Of a stretch of 64,000 nt of DNA, positions 45,973 to 57,955 are shown in pieces. The notes beneath the pieces were generated by a model. That model searched no databases and was not told the origin of the DNA. It saw only the letters and a program-made list of their open reading frames with translations. How positions within the stretch are numbered: the first letter of the stretch is position 1; each line of letters begins with the position of its first letter. Source of the stretch: Plantago major (Eukaryota > Streptophyta > Magnoliopsida > Lamiales > Plantaginaceae); the NCBI GenBank assembly GCA_026545765.1, contig CM048841.1:5837712-5901711 (forward strand). The letters are read 5' to 3'. A program made the translations under genes and the position numbers.

Positions 45973-48396
45973 TTATCTTGTAATAATGTGCTGAATGAAT
46001 GCTTTCATTTCCTGAGTTGCACCATCTTCCATGACGACACTTTTCATGACAGAATCTCCAATCTCCCTTGCCCGTTCCCTCATGGCATCTCCTTCCGCGG
46101 ATGCCATAAGTGTCCTTATCGCAGTTTCCACCGTTCCGGATGACACAAGTTCACCACGCCGAGCCCAGTCCTTTACCACTACACCCATGTTTAGTGCCTT
46201 TGTTAAGAGCTCAGCATTCATCGGCTGATCGAAATGCAATGGCCATGTTGCTACCGGTACGCCCATCAAAATCGTTTCTAGACAGGAATTTGATCCACAG
46301 TGGGTCATGAATCCACCAATTGAAGAGTGTCTCAGGATCTTCAATTGGGGTGCCCAATCTCTTATCACTAACCCTCTATCCTTCACGTTCTCTTCGTACC
46401 CTTGGGGCAATCCCAATTCACCTACAAAATGATATACATAAATACATTTATAAATTATTGCAAAAAACTACTTTTACACTTAAATTGTGTAAAACTAGTC
46501 TAGACCATCACTAAAAAAAACTGGGCAGTACCAAGTTGATATTCAGTTGTTATTCTGTTGGTATTGACATTTACCAACACTATTTTTCCGTTGGATAAAC
46601 TGTTGGTGATAGTGGTAATTCAGCAGCGGAAAACAATTTTGTTGGTGAGTTTTGCAATCCCTTTTTTTGTCGGTAATTTGTTGGAAAAAAGGAAAATAAT
46701 ATAATAAATGAATGTCGTCCTTGTGACTCGAACCCGGATCTCTTAGATTATTAATCTCCGTTTATTACCACTACACTACATAAAACACTTAATCTTATCT
46801 TGTATACATTTTATTAACAATTGATTATGACATTTGACAAAGAATGGTTTGGAGTAACACATATTCCTTACAATCCTGATTTTCTTCTAACCAATTAGAA
46901 TGTTTCTCCCAATTTACAGGCACTAATAAAACTCAAAACATATACCCAGAATCTTAGTCTCTCAAAACTTCTCCGACAAATTTTGTTACAATGCTATTGG
47001 TTTGGACTTCATTGATTATTTTAAAATGCATGTCTTTATAATATCAAAAACAAGTTTGGTATTGTATTTTAGTTTATTGATGTGAATTAGAGAACTTATA
47101 ACTTGAATGAACTATGTTGAAAACTAAATTTGTTGGTAAATTGTTGCTATTTTTGCGACCATACTAATTTTTAATGGTATTTTATTATAATTTTATTACA
47201 AATAGCAACAAATTATTTACGTTGGAATATTATGTTGGTGTTGACTGCTTACTCTAATATTTTCAACAATTTTCCAACAAAAAATTTATTCGAACCTAGA
47301 TTATTTGATAATTTGTTGGTATACTGTTGGTATTTTCTATTATATTTTTTAAGTATAAATTACCGTTGGTACTTTGTTGCAATTCCGTTGCGAGTGGCAA
47401 CGAAAAAATTGTTCCGTTGGAACTTATGCGTTGGTGTTAGCCAAATTTTTTTGTAGTGCATATTATATGTATAATCAATGTACCTGCATCTTTTAGAAGC
47501 CATATGAACTTGTGGCCACTTGCGTCTAGACCAAGAGCTAGCTCTCTGATTTGTTCATCTGTGAATGCAGCCTGAGTCCCGAACGATACAAAAAGCACCG
47601 TGCCTGGAACTTGGTTATCAAGCCACTCCAAGCATCTATGGTTTGAATCACCTTTGTCAAGCAATGCTGCTGGATCGAATAATGGTCCAAGTGCCCAGTG
47701 CTTTGCTGGTCGCGGCAGATCATTTTTATCAAGCAAATCTACATATAAACCTTCTGTGATTCTACTTGTGTTGAAAATAGCCCCAGTATGAAATTTCAAT
47801 GCCCGCATCTCCTGGAATACAGTATCAGCAGGATACCGGGGTGAACATTCTTCAGCAGAGGGTGCTTGTTTCAGGATACTGTCTGCGTCTCTCGGTTTGC
47901 CACAAGCATCCAAGAGGAAGCCGAGAAAAGAAAAAACAGTCCAGACATGAAAACAATAGGACTCCACATGAGTTATGTGTTGGACAGTAGTTGTCATCAT
48001 TAGATCGAAAACAAGTACAACCTTTTTGCCCAACTGATCTTTGATTTCATTAACAAGCTGGAGAATCGGTTCTCCCAAGTGTGATAGTGCAATCTTAGAA
48101 TTTATGAACGACTCCAGGGTTTTGTTTGTAGGTTTGGGGTATGGAGAGGTGGAGGAAGAAGGAATGGGGACCGAATGAAAATGAAGGTATGGTTCCAAGA
48201 CTGGAACTAGAGACCTTGCTACAGATATAAGCGCCTCAGTGGTGACGAAATGTACGTGGACTTTAAATTTAGAGATAACGCGGGAGAGTTGAAGGAGAGG
48301 GATTACATGGGTTTGGATAGGGTATGGGGCCATCACCATTGCTACATGATCATGACCACATTCTTCTTCTCCTTGTTGTGGATCCTTATTCGCCAT
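45973..48396 (-). CDS. Zeatin O-glucosyltransferase-like UGT
   Basis: Two exons, 48396-47484 and 46421-45973, joined with GT-AG in frame to 453 residues, normal for family 1 UGTs. It would transfer a sugar from a UDP-sugar to a small acceptor in the cytosol. MAPYPIQTHVIPLLQLSRVI holds the likely catalytic His at residue 30. The donor-binding PSPG box starts WAPQLKILRHSSIGGFMTHC and ends HFDQP, with the sugar-contacting Asp-Gln kept. Inside it HCGWNS reads HCGSNS, an unusual Trp-to-Ser change. Flanking sequence (RGLVIRDWAPQL, VVVKDWARRGELVSS) favours zeatin O-glucosyltransferases (UGT93-like); the true acceptor is unknown. The intron contains a 950-bp CACTA derivative. Confidence 0.88.
46509..47458. 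mobile_element. Non-autonomous CACTA element in UGT intron
   Basis: Ends are CACTAAAAAAAACTGG and (reverse complement) CACTACAAAAAAATTTGG, flanked by the 3-bp duplication CAT (46506-46508 and 47459-47461). 950 bases with TTGTTGGTA-type subterminal repeats and no transposase. Without it the intron would be about 109 bases. Confidence 0.92.
46720..46795 (-). other. tRNA-like (SINE-type) segment within CACTA
   Basis: On the minus strand GTGTAGTGGTAATAAACGG resembles an A-box region and CCGGGTTCGAGTC, about 30 bases later, is a good B-box. Acceptor and T stems do not pair fully, so it is not called as a tRNA gene. Confidence 0.4.
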
Positions 48397-48475
48397 CTCT
48401 CAAATTGATGATCTTTTTATTAATTGTTTGTGAATTGTGAGGAATATATGGTAGTAATTAAACCATTATACTCTA

Positions 48476-48484
48476 CTATTTATA
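48476..48484 (-). promoter_or_regulatory. TATA box of UGT gene
   Basis: TATAAATAG on the minus strand, about 80 bases upstream of the ATG at 48396. Confidence 0.6.
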
Positions 48485-48587
48485 TGTGCATTTGCCACTG
48501 ATATTCAATTCACAAATACAAGTGATCAGGGCGGTCCATTTCAAAATTATTAAGTGACAAACTCATGTTCTTAAAGTATAAGATATA

Positions 48588-48835
48588 CTACTACCTAGCT
48601 CCGTGTCCTAGAGAAACTAGGGTTGACACATAGTTTTACATAAATAAAATTAAAAATAAATGATAAATGCTAAAAATGTGGGGAGAAATGTACTTTTTGT
48701 CGACCAAAATGTACTTTCAATATGATGGTAGGATTGCTTATTATTTGTTGAGTGTGGAAAGCTTATTTTTTTGTTAATGTATGAGACGGTTAAAAATTAC
48801 AAATGTATAAAGTTCTGTGGGACGGAGGGTAGGAG
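48588..48835. mobile_element. Stowaway-type MITE upstream of UGT
   Basis: The left end CTACTACCTAGCTCCGTGTC and the right end (reverse complement CTCCTACCCTCCGTCCCAC) are similar inverted repeats, with TA on both sides. Length 248 bases, AT-rich interior, no ORF. It lies about 100 bases upstream of the UGT TATA box. Confidence 0.65.
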
Positions 48836-48904
48836 TAATATTTTAAATAATACTAATACTGTTTTAGCGGTAAAATATTTTATATTTTGACGCTATATAT
48901 TACT

Positions 48905-50460
48905 TCATGTTGAAACTAATACTGATAAAGCTGAAACTAACTTTTGAAACTAACATAATGGTGCTGAAACTAATATCGATGATGCTGAAACTAACACAAG
49001 TTATGCTGAAAAATGTCGAAACGAGTGGTGTTGTTGAAACTAACTGAAATCAATCAAACTAACATTGAAATTAATACTTGCCACTGAAACTAACACACAT
49101 GTCGATTATGATGTTGGTTTCAACTGAAACTAACACCGTTAATGTTGAAACTAACACATTTGGTACTGAAACTAATGAAACTAACACATTTGGTAATGAA
49201 ACTAACACCGGTGATGCTGAAACTAATGAAACCAACATTATTATTGATTTTATAACAAATGCTGAAACTAATGGTGTTGGTGAAACTAACTGAAACCAAT
49301 TAAAGTAACATTGTAAATAATATTTACCGGTGAAACTAACACTCTTGTCGATTATCATGTTGGCTTCAACTGAAACTAGTGAAACCAACATTGTTAATGC
49401 TGAAACTAACACACTTGGTGTTGAAACTTATAACACTAACGATGCTAAAACAAATGCCAAAACTAATGGTGTTGGTGAAACTGACTGAAACCAAGTAAAC
49501 TAATATTGAAACCATTGAAACTAAGATTGTTGATGCTGAAAATAACTTTAAAACTAATATACTAATTAATGATGTTGAATTTAATATTATGAGTGAATTA
49601 TGCCGGAGGGTGTATTCAAATTTAGTTGATTGGGTTCACCATTTCCCCTAGGGTTTTAGAATTATGAGTTCCTGAAACTAATACTATTTTGTTCTGAAAT
49701 TAGCATTGTTGGCCCTGAAATTAATTTTAATGAATCTGAAACTAACTTTCTGAGTTTCTGAAACTAATACTAATGGTGTTGAAACTAATATAAATGATAC
49801 TGAAACTAATACTATTTTGCTATGAAACTAACATTGTTGGCCCTGAAACTAAATTTAATGAACTTGAAACTAACTTTCTGAGTTCCTGAAACTAAGTTTA
49901 ATGAACCTGAAAGTCCAACTAACTTTAATGAATCTGAAACTAATACCAATGAACCTGAAATTAACTTTCCGAGTTCTTGAAACTAATACAAATGATGCTG
50001 AAACTAATACTATTTTGTTCTGAAACTAACATTGTTGGCCCTGAAACTAACTTTAATGAACCTGAAACTAACTTTCTGAGTTCCTGAAACTAACGTTCTG
50101 AGTTCCTTAAACTAATACTAATGAACCTGAGACTAATACTAATGAACCTGAAACTAACTTTCTGAGTTCCTGAAACTAACATTCTGAGTTTCTGAAAAAC
50201 TTTAATGAACCTGAAACTATCTTTTTGAATTTCTGAAACTAATACTAATGATGCTGAAACTAACTCTGCTGATGCTGAAACTAATGCCGAAACTAATGGT
50301 GTTGGTAAAACTAACTAAAGCCAATTAAACTAACATTTAAACTAATACTTATGATGTTGATTTCAATTGAAACTAACATTGTTGATTTCCCTAGAATTTT
50401 AGAATTTTAAAGTGTTGGTGAAACTAACTAATGCCAAAACTAATGTTGATTTCCCTAGGA
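48905..50460. repeat. Long array of GAAACTAA-type repeats
   Basis: TGCTGAAACTAACA and relatives (CCTGAAACTAACTTTCTGAG, GTTGAAACTAATAC) recur dozens of times with irregular spacing of about 15-35 bases. Larger blocks are duplicated, for example CTATTTTGTTCTGAAACTAA with ATTGTTGGCCCTGAAACTAA at about 49690, 49810 and 50010. Both strands show repetitive reading frames that should not be taken as genes. Confidence 0.9.
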
Positions 50461-52250
50461 TTTTAGAATTTTAAAGTGTTAATTTTATCATAATATTTTT
50501 TTAGTGTCAACTTCATTATTTTTATTATTTTTTCAGCGAAAAGTAGTGATTTATAATTTTTATAGTGTTAGTTTCCCTATTTGATAGTGTTAGTTTACTA
50601 TAAATTAGTTTTTAGAGTTAATTTAATTATTTTATAGTTGGTTTCTGCATAATTTTTGTTTTCAGTAGTTAGTTTCGGAGGAAAATGACTGAAACCAGCT
50701 TACGAATTTTAAATTGGTCAGTTAATTTAGTTTAGGGTCATATTTGAAGTCCATTAGTGATATAGACTTCAAATTTGTTTATTAAATATAGTTTAGCTTC
50801 CATTTTGGAGTCCACTATTAAAATAGAGGAGATGGACTTCAAAATTTTTAATTAAATAAAATTTAGCTTGCTTTTTGGAGTCCACAATTAATATAGAATG
50901 GTCTTAATTGTAAGAGTTATTTGAGTGTGTTTTTTTTTTGTCATAGTTTCTTAAGAGTGGTTTATATATGTAATTGACCCTATTTTTTTATGGATCAAAA
51001 TTTAGTTCCTAGATCTAAAAGACGTGTACAAATACACAAAGTCTTGAAAGGTGCCGACGTTTTAATTTAAACATAAATATAATGCTTTAAACGATATCAT
51101 GTAATAATGTTTTAAGAGTAAATATTTCATTATATTTTTTCATGTGTATATACGTACAACACTACATTCTTACTAAACCCATAGTGATTTTTTGTATAGT
51201 TGTAATGTGTTTCTCCCTTTTAACCTCCTATTCCCTAGCTAAGACTTACTCATCCAAATATACCAATGTACACCTTTTAATTTCATTATTTTCTTTTTGT
51301 AATTTTCCAACTTTGTGCATTTGTCGTGCACACTCTTTCATTGGGATTCTGCTCAGCTGTGCATAATAATTAGTTTAAGTCAACTTGAAAATGCTCATTC
51401 CTGAAGAAAGCTCAAGTGAACTCCAAACTAAGTAAATAGTTATGGGATCTGCCAGATAGGAAATCAAATTCCAAAATCAATAATGGTGCAAGCCACCTTA
51501 ATTTATGGGATCTGCCTGATAGGAAATGGCCTGCACGTCATACTTCTGTTTCTTTAAACGCAATGGAAAATATTAGCTGGCTGAGGAACGAATTTTAGGG
51601 GTTCGAGTAATAAAAGGACACGGTATGTAATATGGATAACCATGTTTTTCGAGGGATTAAAAGTTATCGATAAATATTATTGAGCTATAAACCTGTCAAA
51701 ATGAGATTTTATTAAAAACATGAGTGATAAACATAAAAGATGTATTGGAAACAAAAAGATTTTACTGGGACTACTTCTGTAAAAAGGAAAGAATTTAATT
51801 GAAAAGATGAAGAAAGTTTGGGGACTCAATGTGTGAAGAAACGAAAGCTACAGGAAAAGGAGAAAGAAGTATAAAGTCGCAAGTCAATAGAAACAAGACA
51901 CGATGGACGAATTGAGTCGGGAAGCATTAGAGCGCAAGGAACGGTTGGGAACACGCTAAATGTGCCACAGCAGATCATATATCATTGTCATCTTCGTACC
52001 ATGCTCTGTACGAGCTCATCGTCCACCATTCATTCAAAATTCGACCATCAAGATCAAGGCTCATCGAACACGCTAAACAAGGCTTAGGGTTATGATAGAG
52101 ATGAGAATTTCGACCAATTAGGTTGTCTCAATTTTTCTTTCTCCCGAAGAAATAGTACGAATTTGTAGCTATAATTATAAACCCTAATCTGGGTTCTATG
52201 TACACACTTGACTTTCTTCACTTCAATACAACAGTCTTTCTTCTCTTATG
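50461..52250. other. Intergenic with short duplications
   Basis: No gene is supported. A ~70-base unit around TAGCTTCCATTTTGGAGTCC is repeated two to three times at 50720-50890. GGGATCTGCCAGATAGGAAAT near 51440 recurs near 51510. Confidence 0.5.
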
Positions 52251-52520
52251 CTACTTTTCTGAAGTTTTTAACATGGCACCAGAGCTTAGGTCTTGATCTA
52301 TGCTTTTAGTCTGTTATCTTCACAGAGAAAAAGATCTTTTTCTTCCATTGCAAACTCTTTAGTCTCACTTTCACTGTTATTCTCTGCTTCCGTTAGCTTA
52401 CTCACTCACAAATGTCTTCCCCTACTGAGAGTACTCCCACTGATACCGATGTCACTCTACTGGTGTTGTTCCTCATGAGCATGAAGATCGCTACAGCCCA
52501 TTTGTTGGAATTTTAGTGAA
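52251..52520 (+). mobile_element. Copia LTR end, PBS and gag start (remnant)
   Basis: GTTTTTAACA followed by TGGCACCAGAGCTTAGG resembles an LTR end and an initiator-Met-type PBS (TGGTATCAGAGC with changes). An ATG at about 52412 starts MSSPTESTPTDTDVTLL, like the opening of a copia gag, and stops within about 35 codons. The rest of the element is missing. Confidence 0.5.
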
Positions 52521-53167
52521 TGATTGAGCTTTCAATTCATTTGATGAATTGGTCAATTGGGCCCAACACGTTGGAAACAAGCATTCCATATAAGCGTGTA
52601 TCTCGTTGTTAAAACGAATTACACTTTAAGTATTAAGTCACTAAAATCACCATGTGGTGAAAGGGTGATTAATGCATTAAGTGTGTTTGATCAATACGTG
52701 AATGAGTTAAATCATCTTAAACATGAGGATTCGTAATCCTATGTGCTAAAATTCGGGTTTAAGAGCAAAGTTATCGAAAAGAAAGGAGAAAAATCGAATC
52801 CGGGAGAAAAGCTGGGAGCTCACCGCGGTGAGCCCCAATACAAAATGAGCTCACTGCGGTCTACTTGGACAGAACCTTTGGTACTGTTCCGAGACCGCGG
52901 TCAGGTAGGGCTCACCGCGGTGAGCCCTGTTGGCGTCTGAACAGGCGCGATTTCCTCCGAAAATTCAAATTTTTTCTGGTCTTTTGATAAGCTCAAATTA
53001 TACTCTATTAAACTTAAGAGAATAAGTTGTAGTTATAGACTATGCCTAACTCGGTATCGTTCTCTAGGGAATTAATTAAGCTACCACAATGAAATAGAGC
53101 AGAACGTTTGTTTGTGAGTAACAAGTAGGTTTTGGATGTTTGTACTTCTAAAACATAGATTAGTATT
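52500..53167. other. LTR-like fragment with GC palindromes
   Basis: TGTTGGAATTTTAGTG at about 52504 looks like an LTR start. There is no coding region. Three CCGCGG-centred palindromes lie at 52818-52833, 52893-52902 and 52908-52927, the last being GGGCTCACCGCGGTGAGCCC. Confidence 0.45.
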
Positions 53168-54807
53168 TGTTGGTCCAGATAACGGCAAAGGAAAGGACTG
53201 GGGGGGGGGGGGGGGTTGAATAGTCTTTTACAACTTTTGTCGATAAACACAGTTTCTCAGATATCTGAGAAGATATCTGATACTTAATTTCAGAGAGCGG
53301 AATACTTTTCTGTGATAAATGCACGTGCTTAGCAAGATATAATGTGTTTAAATACTTAGCAGGATAAAGAGAACGATAAGTAAATTGCTGAAAGTAAATA
53401 ACACGTCTTTTATAGTGGTATCTGAAGGTGGCGTAATCCTTCAACTATTCCACTTCGGCCTTTCTCAGACCTAGAATCCACTAAGACAGATAATTGAGTT
53501 CACGTTACAAATATCTTCTCTCGATTCCTAAATACACTAGGTTCCCAACCAAGTGTTCCCCCTGAGTTATTCCCCTGCTCCCAGCCAAGTACTTCCTATA
53601 CTCAGAAACCTTTGAGCTGTTCCTTAGTTTCCCAAACTAAGTACTTCCTATGCTCAGTAACCTTGGAGTTATTCCTTAGTTTCCCAAACTAAGTACTTCC
53701 TGTACTCCACGCCGTTTAAGGTGTTGGTTATGATGGTTTGTCAGGTGAGTAGTCTTACTAACTTTTCTGTTATTTAGGAATACTCTATAGAATAAGAATC
53801 ACTTAACACACTTCACAATGTGTGGTGATATGTTCTTTACTGACCCAAGTCTATGTTAAATGTTCTGGAGAATGAAACTCAGATACTTGATCTTTTGATT
53901 CAACTCCTTCACAGATAGCAATGCTTGTTAAGGATCAGGACACTTACAACTTTCGTGCTACATAGAATTCAATAGCTTAGTCGCAACTGTAAGCTAAAGA
54001 GTAAGTAGGCAGAAGGCTTGTATGCTTGAGAGAAAGATACCACTAGTTGTATTATCAGAGAAGCTTGGTATTTTCATTGAGTTCAGTGTGTCTTTCAAGC
54101 ATTCTAAGTGGTGATATTTATAGTTGAATTTGAAGCCGTTTGAATAGTATCCGTTAGGCTCAATTCAAATTCAAACTATTGATATCTGAAAATAGTACTG
54201 CAGAAGACGTTGTGTCTTTTGAGAGATTTCCTCTTTTGTTCAGATGTCTATGTCTGCGCGTTTATTACATTGTACTATTTTTGTCCTGTAGTGCCAACGG
54301 AACTATGCACGCTTTCTGAAGCATTGCATGTCCCTTTCCAGAGACCTTCTCATCTCCAGATACTTGTTGAAACATTGTTTCCCAGAAACACAGTTTTATC
54401 CAAGTATCTGAGTGTAGGTATCTGTGAGCACTTTTCCTCGTTCAGAAACCTTGTGTTCTCAGATATCTTTTGTGAAACCTGTTTATTGAAAAACACTTGT
54501 TTCTTCAAGATATCTAGACATAGGTATCTGATGAGACCAATTTCCTTCGTCTTTAGCAATCTTGTGCAATCTTCAAATCTTCAAAATTTGTTGAACTCTC
54601 CTGCCGGATGCCTTCTTCTTGGTCTTCTTCAAAGATATAAAAAATTACATTCAGAGACCTAACATCCTATACAAGATTTGCTAGACTAACATACTTAGTG
54701 ATTTTCCTCTTTTACAGTGTTCAAGTGAACCAAGAGTACTAACCACCTTTCTGAGCTAAGATAAGTCATTAGGTTGCTGATCAAAATCTAAACAGATATT
54801 CCTAACA
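53168..54807 (-). repeat. 3' LTR of Sirevirus-like copia (~1640 bp)
   Basis: On the minus strand it starts TGTTAGGAATATCTG just after the purine tract and ends CCAACA. It has a TATAAATA box (54115-54122), a run of 17 G (plus strand, about 53200-53216) and several AGATATCT palindromes. The outer boundary rests on TG...CA and lacks a partner LTR, so it is less certain. Confidence 0.65.
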
Positions 54808-54808
54808 A

Positions 54809-54822
54809 ATTTCCCCCTTCTT
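54809..54822 (-). promoter_or_regulatory. Polypurine tract of copia element
   Basis: AAGAAGGGGGAAAT on the minus strand, directly before the 3' LTR start. Confidence 0.75.
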
Positions 54823-55238
54823 GATCAGTCAACAATGACTATCTTTAAGTCCTATTACAACTAGGAAGAGGGAACAATCCAACACTTAATCATTTCTTAT
54901 GATCTTTTCAATTCATTTTAATTAAGTGCAGAATGTAAACATCGACCAAATCATAAGGTGTGATCTTTGCTGACCAGTTATCTTTTTATAGAATGATATC
55001 TGAGAGTAGGTTCATCAGATATGTAACAAAGAAAGTTCACAGATAACTTAATAAATAAAACACATTATGGCTCAGTCAGCAAGGTATAAAACACTTAGTT
55101 AAATTAGAACAACAGGAGTAACCAAGCTCCAAGTAAACATTCTAATTTACTAGTCTTCTAGTCTTCAAAATCTTCAATCAGCAGATCTATGGATCAGTTA
55201 GGAAATTCCCTATCCCAAAACCTTTTGATATCATCTGC

Positions 55239-56192
55239 TTAGTCATAGAGCAAGGTCCTGACTATCATCTCAGTGTCTCTGGCATAACCACAGACTTCTT
55301 TGTATGATTTGGTGGGATTCTTCTTGGCAAAGTGTTTGACCCATAAATACTTTCTCCATTTCCAGGCATGCTCAATTCTGAAATCTGATAGCTTGAGGTG
55401 TTCATATATGATCCTCAGATATCTGCTGTCACCCTTGTATTGATCTTCAGTCATGTAGAATGACTCAAAGGGTTCCACAACAAGTCTTGGCCTTGTGCCT
55501 GTTCCAGTCATCTTGGGAATTCTGTGCACATCATCTGGTTTCCCATAAGGACATTCAAAGGAGAGGTCCTTTTCGATGGTTTCAGTTCTTTTGGAGATTT
55601 TGAAATCCAGCCATGCTTTGACATGCTTTGGATTTATCAGTACTGGCTTGTCTTTTCTCCATGCAATGAGTTGTTTATGGATTGGTTCTGGAAATTTTTT
55701 ATTCACCAGTAAGTGCTTGAGTTCCAGAATCCAGTAGCCATTCTTCTGATTAATGCACCTGTAGACAGAGGAGTCATTGTTGGTCTTCACATACTCAATC
55801 TTGGCTTCTTCAGGCCTGAGTGGTAGTTGAAGTTTTCTTTGTTCAGCTCTCAGCCTGTTCCTCCTTTGTCTTGAATTCTCCCTTGGGGGATTGCTTGAAG
55901 AACCACCCTGGATTGACTTGGTATTTTCAGAGGGTGATTTAGCTGCTAAAGGCTTGGCATCTATGGACTTAGATATGCTATCAACCCTTTTTCGTTTTCT
56001 GTGAAGAGGAGCTTCATCAGTCTCTTCATCATCATCATCAAGATCAATTCTTGTGAGAATTTTGCAGCCTTCTTCATTGACCTGGGATTTGATTTGTCCT
56101 TCTTCAGAAGACTCATCAACCCCTTTTACTTGTCTTCTCCTTGGATCCTTGGTACTCCTTGGAGGTCTCTGTGCCCTGGCCCTTGTTGTCAT
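55239..56192 (-). CDS. Accessory protein 2 of copia element (unrecognised)
   Basis: Intact frame of 317 codons between the first accessory gene and the 3' LTR. The N-terminus is basic (MTTRARAQRPPRSTKDPRRR), then acidic (DLDDDDEETDE), then a KRKR-type nuclear-signal candidate and a Ser/Asn-rich linker. A globular part follows from about residue 120 (YWILELKHLLVNKKFPEPIH, LSFECPYGKPDDVHRIP, FRIEHAWKWRKYLWVKHFAK). No transmembrane segment or signal peptide is evident, so a classical envelope protein is unlikely. I do not recognise a family. It is one of the few undamaged frames in this element. Confidence 0.55.
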   Translation of the reverse strand: MTTRARAQRPPRSTKDPRRRQVKGVDESSEEGQIKSQVNEEGCKILTRIDLDDDDEETDEAPLHRKRKRVDSISKSIDAKPLAAKSPSENTKSIQGGSSSNPPRENSRQRRNRLRAEQRKLQLPLRPEEAKIEYVKTNNDSSVYRCINQKNGYWILELKHLLVNKKFPEPIHKQLIAWRKDKPVLINPKHVKAWLDFKISKRTETIEKDLSFECPYGKPDDVHRIPKMTGTGTRPRLVVEPFESFYMTEDQYKGDSRYLRIIYEHLKLSDFRIEHAWKWRKYLWVKHFAKKNPTKSYKEVCGYARDTEMIVRTLLYD

Positions 56193-57955
56193 TCATTTTT
56201 CAGGAAGTTGCTGAGTAGTGGCCACTATCCGTAGAGCAGTCTGACTGGAGGAGGCTCATTTATTTTTAGTGGTGGAAGTGATGGCTGTTCAGATTTCTTC
56301 TTGTTTCCTCTTCCTTTCTGAGCGCCAGATCCTTCCCTTTCTCCTTGATATACTTCCCCCTTAGTCATTGTTGACTGACTCAGTATCACAAAGGATTTTG
56401 AGAGTGACTTAAAATTCCTTTGCAGATAGTTGTAGGCAGCAACCAACTTGTGCAATTCAACCTTGAGCTCCTGATTTTGTTTGATAAGTCCTGTTTCCTT
56501 ATCAGTGAGCTCTGCCAGTGGACCTTGAATAGCATCTGCTTTTCCAGCAACATAGCTAGCCATTTCAAAGGCTTTTGCAGCCAAGTTTTGGTCATCATCC
56601 CTAACCATGCCTAGATCTTTTTGAGCAATGACCAGACTGGTTGTTCTCTGAGTAATAAGCTCAGTGGATTTCTTCATCTCTACAGGGACTGATGCAATGG
56701 CAGCTACGTTCTGACAAGACAACTCCTTGTTCATTTTAGCCAGTACTTGATATATGTTCAAGAATTCATTGGAGTTGACATATGGCAGCTTGTTAAAAAT
56801 TTCAGGAGCAATCAGCTTCCTTTTCAAATGAGACACCACCAAGTGCTCATTTCGGTGTTCTGCCAATTTCTTCTCTTCTTCATCATCTGAGTCATCAGCC
56901 CAGTGATCTTCATCCTCTTGGACATTTTCATCAATGTTTTCTAGTCCAGCAACCATCTCAGAGATGGGCTTCTTTCCTTTTAGTGAGGAGGATGGTACTT
57001 CTTTTGGTAATGCAGGCTTAGCATCATGCTTGTCTTCAGATACTTGCTCAGTATCTAATTCTTCAGCAATTGCCTGAACAACAAGCTGGAGTTCTTTTAT
57101 TTCAGCATAAGCTTCCATTTCCTTGATTGTTTGATCTTCAATATTTTGGAGCTTTGCTTTAGATTCAACTATCTTTTATTCTAGTTGAAGATTTAGCTGT
57201 TGTTCTTCCTCCAACAATTGTTTGAGTTGAGCAACTCTGGCTTGTGCATCCAATATTTTCTGAGTGTTGTCCTCAGAGTGCTCAACTACTTGTTCAGTAA
57301 AGTCTTTTTATTGGGGAGATAGATGTGTAGACTTCTGAGGAGATGGAGGAGGGGTATTTTGTGAAGTCCTTTCAGTGTGCTTTGCAGAAACTGAGGTGTT
57401 ATTACCCTGTGCAATCCCTCCTGTCCCTGGTCCAGGGACATCATCATCATCCTTTTTTTCATTATCATCCTTGTGATGGTCAGAAAGAGATTCTTCAAAA
57501 TTATACTCATCTGTTTCCTCCCCATCTTCAGAAACCAGATTGATCACTTCAGGAAGTGTGACCAATTGCCCATTTACTTCCTCTTTCTCACAGGGTATGC
57601 ACTGTAGGGATTTGGACAAGATTGGCTTGGATGCCATCTCCATTCTGGTCTGACCATCTGCCTTTTCAAAGGCCAATAAGCTTGTGTGCTACTTCCTTCA
57701 TGAAGTTCTTATTCATCAACGTGGCAAATGCATATTGCTCAGTTGGAAACATTGCAGGCACATAATTCTCCAAGTCAAATGCTCTTGCTCTTCTGGTAGG
57801 GTGATCAGTGACCCTTGTGATCTCAAACAGAGCAGAGCATCTGAGTCTCTGCCATTTCTTGAAACACTTTAGATGCTTTGGTAGAGTATGAGCCTTGAAG
57901 AATGGAAGTAGGTCCTTGTTCAAACTTTCAGGGACCACTAAGGTACTAGCTTGAG

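Noticed and set aside
49078..49412. Opposed ORFs with Glu-Thr-Asn and Leu-Val-Ser repeats
   Set aside because: They translate the GAAACTAA repeat array on the two strands; no unique sequence supports a gene.
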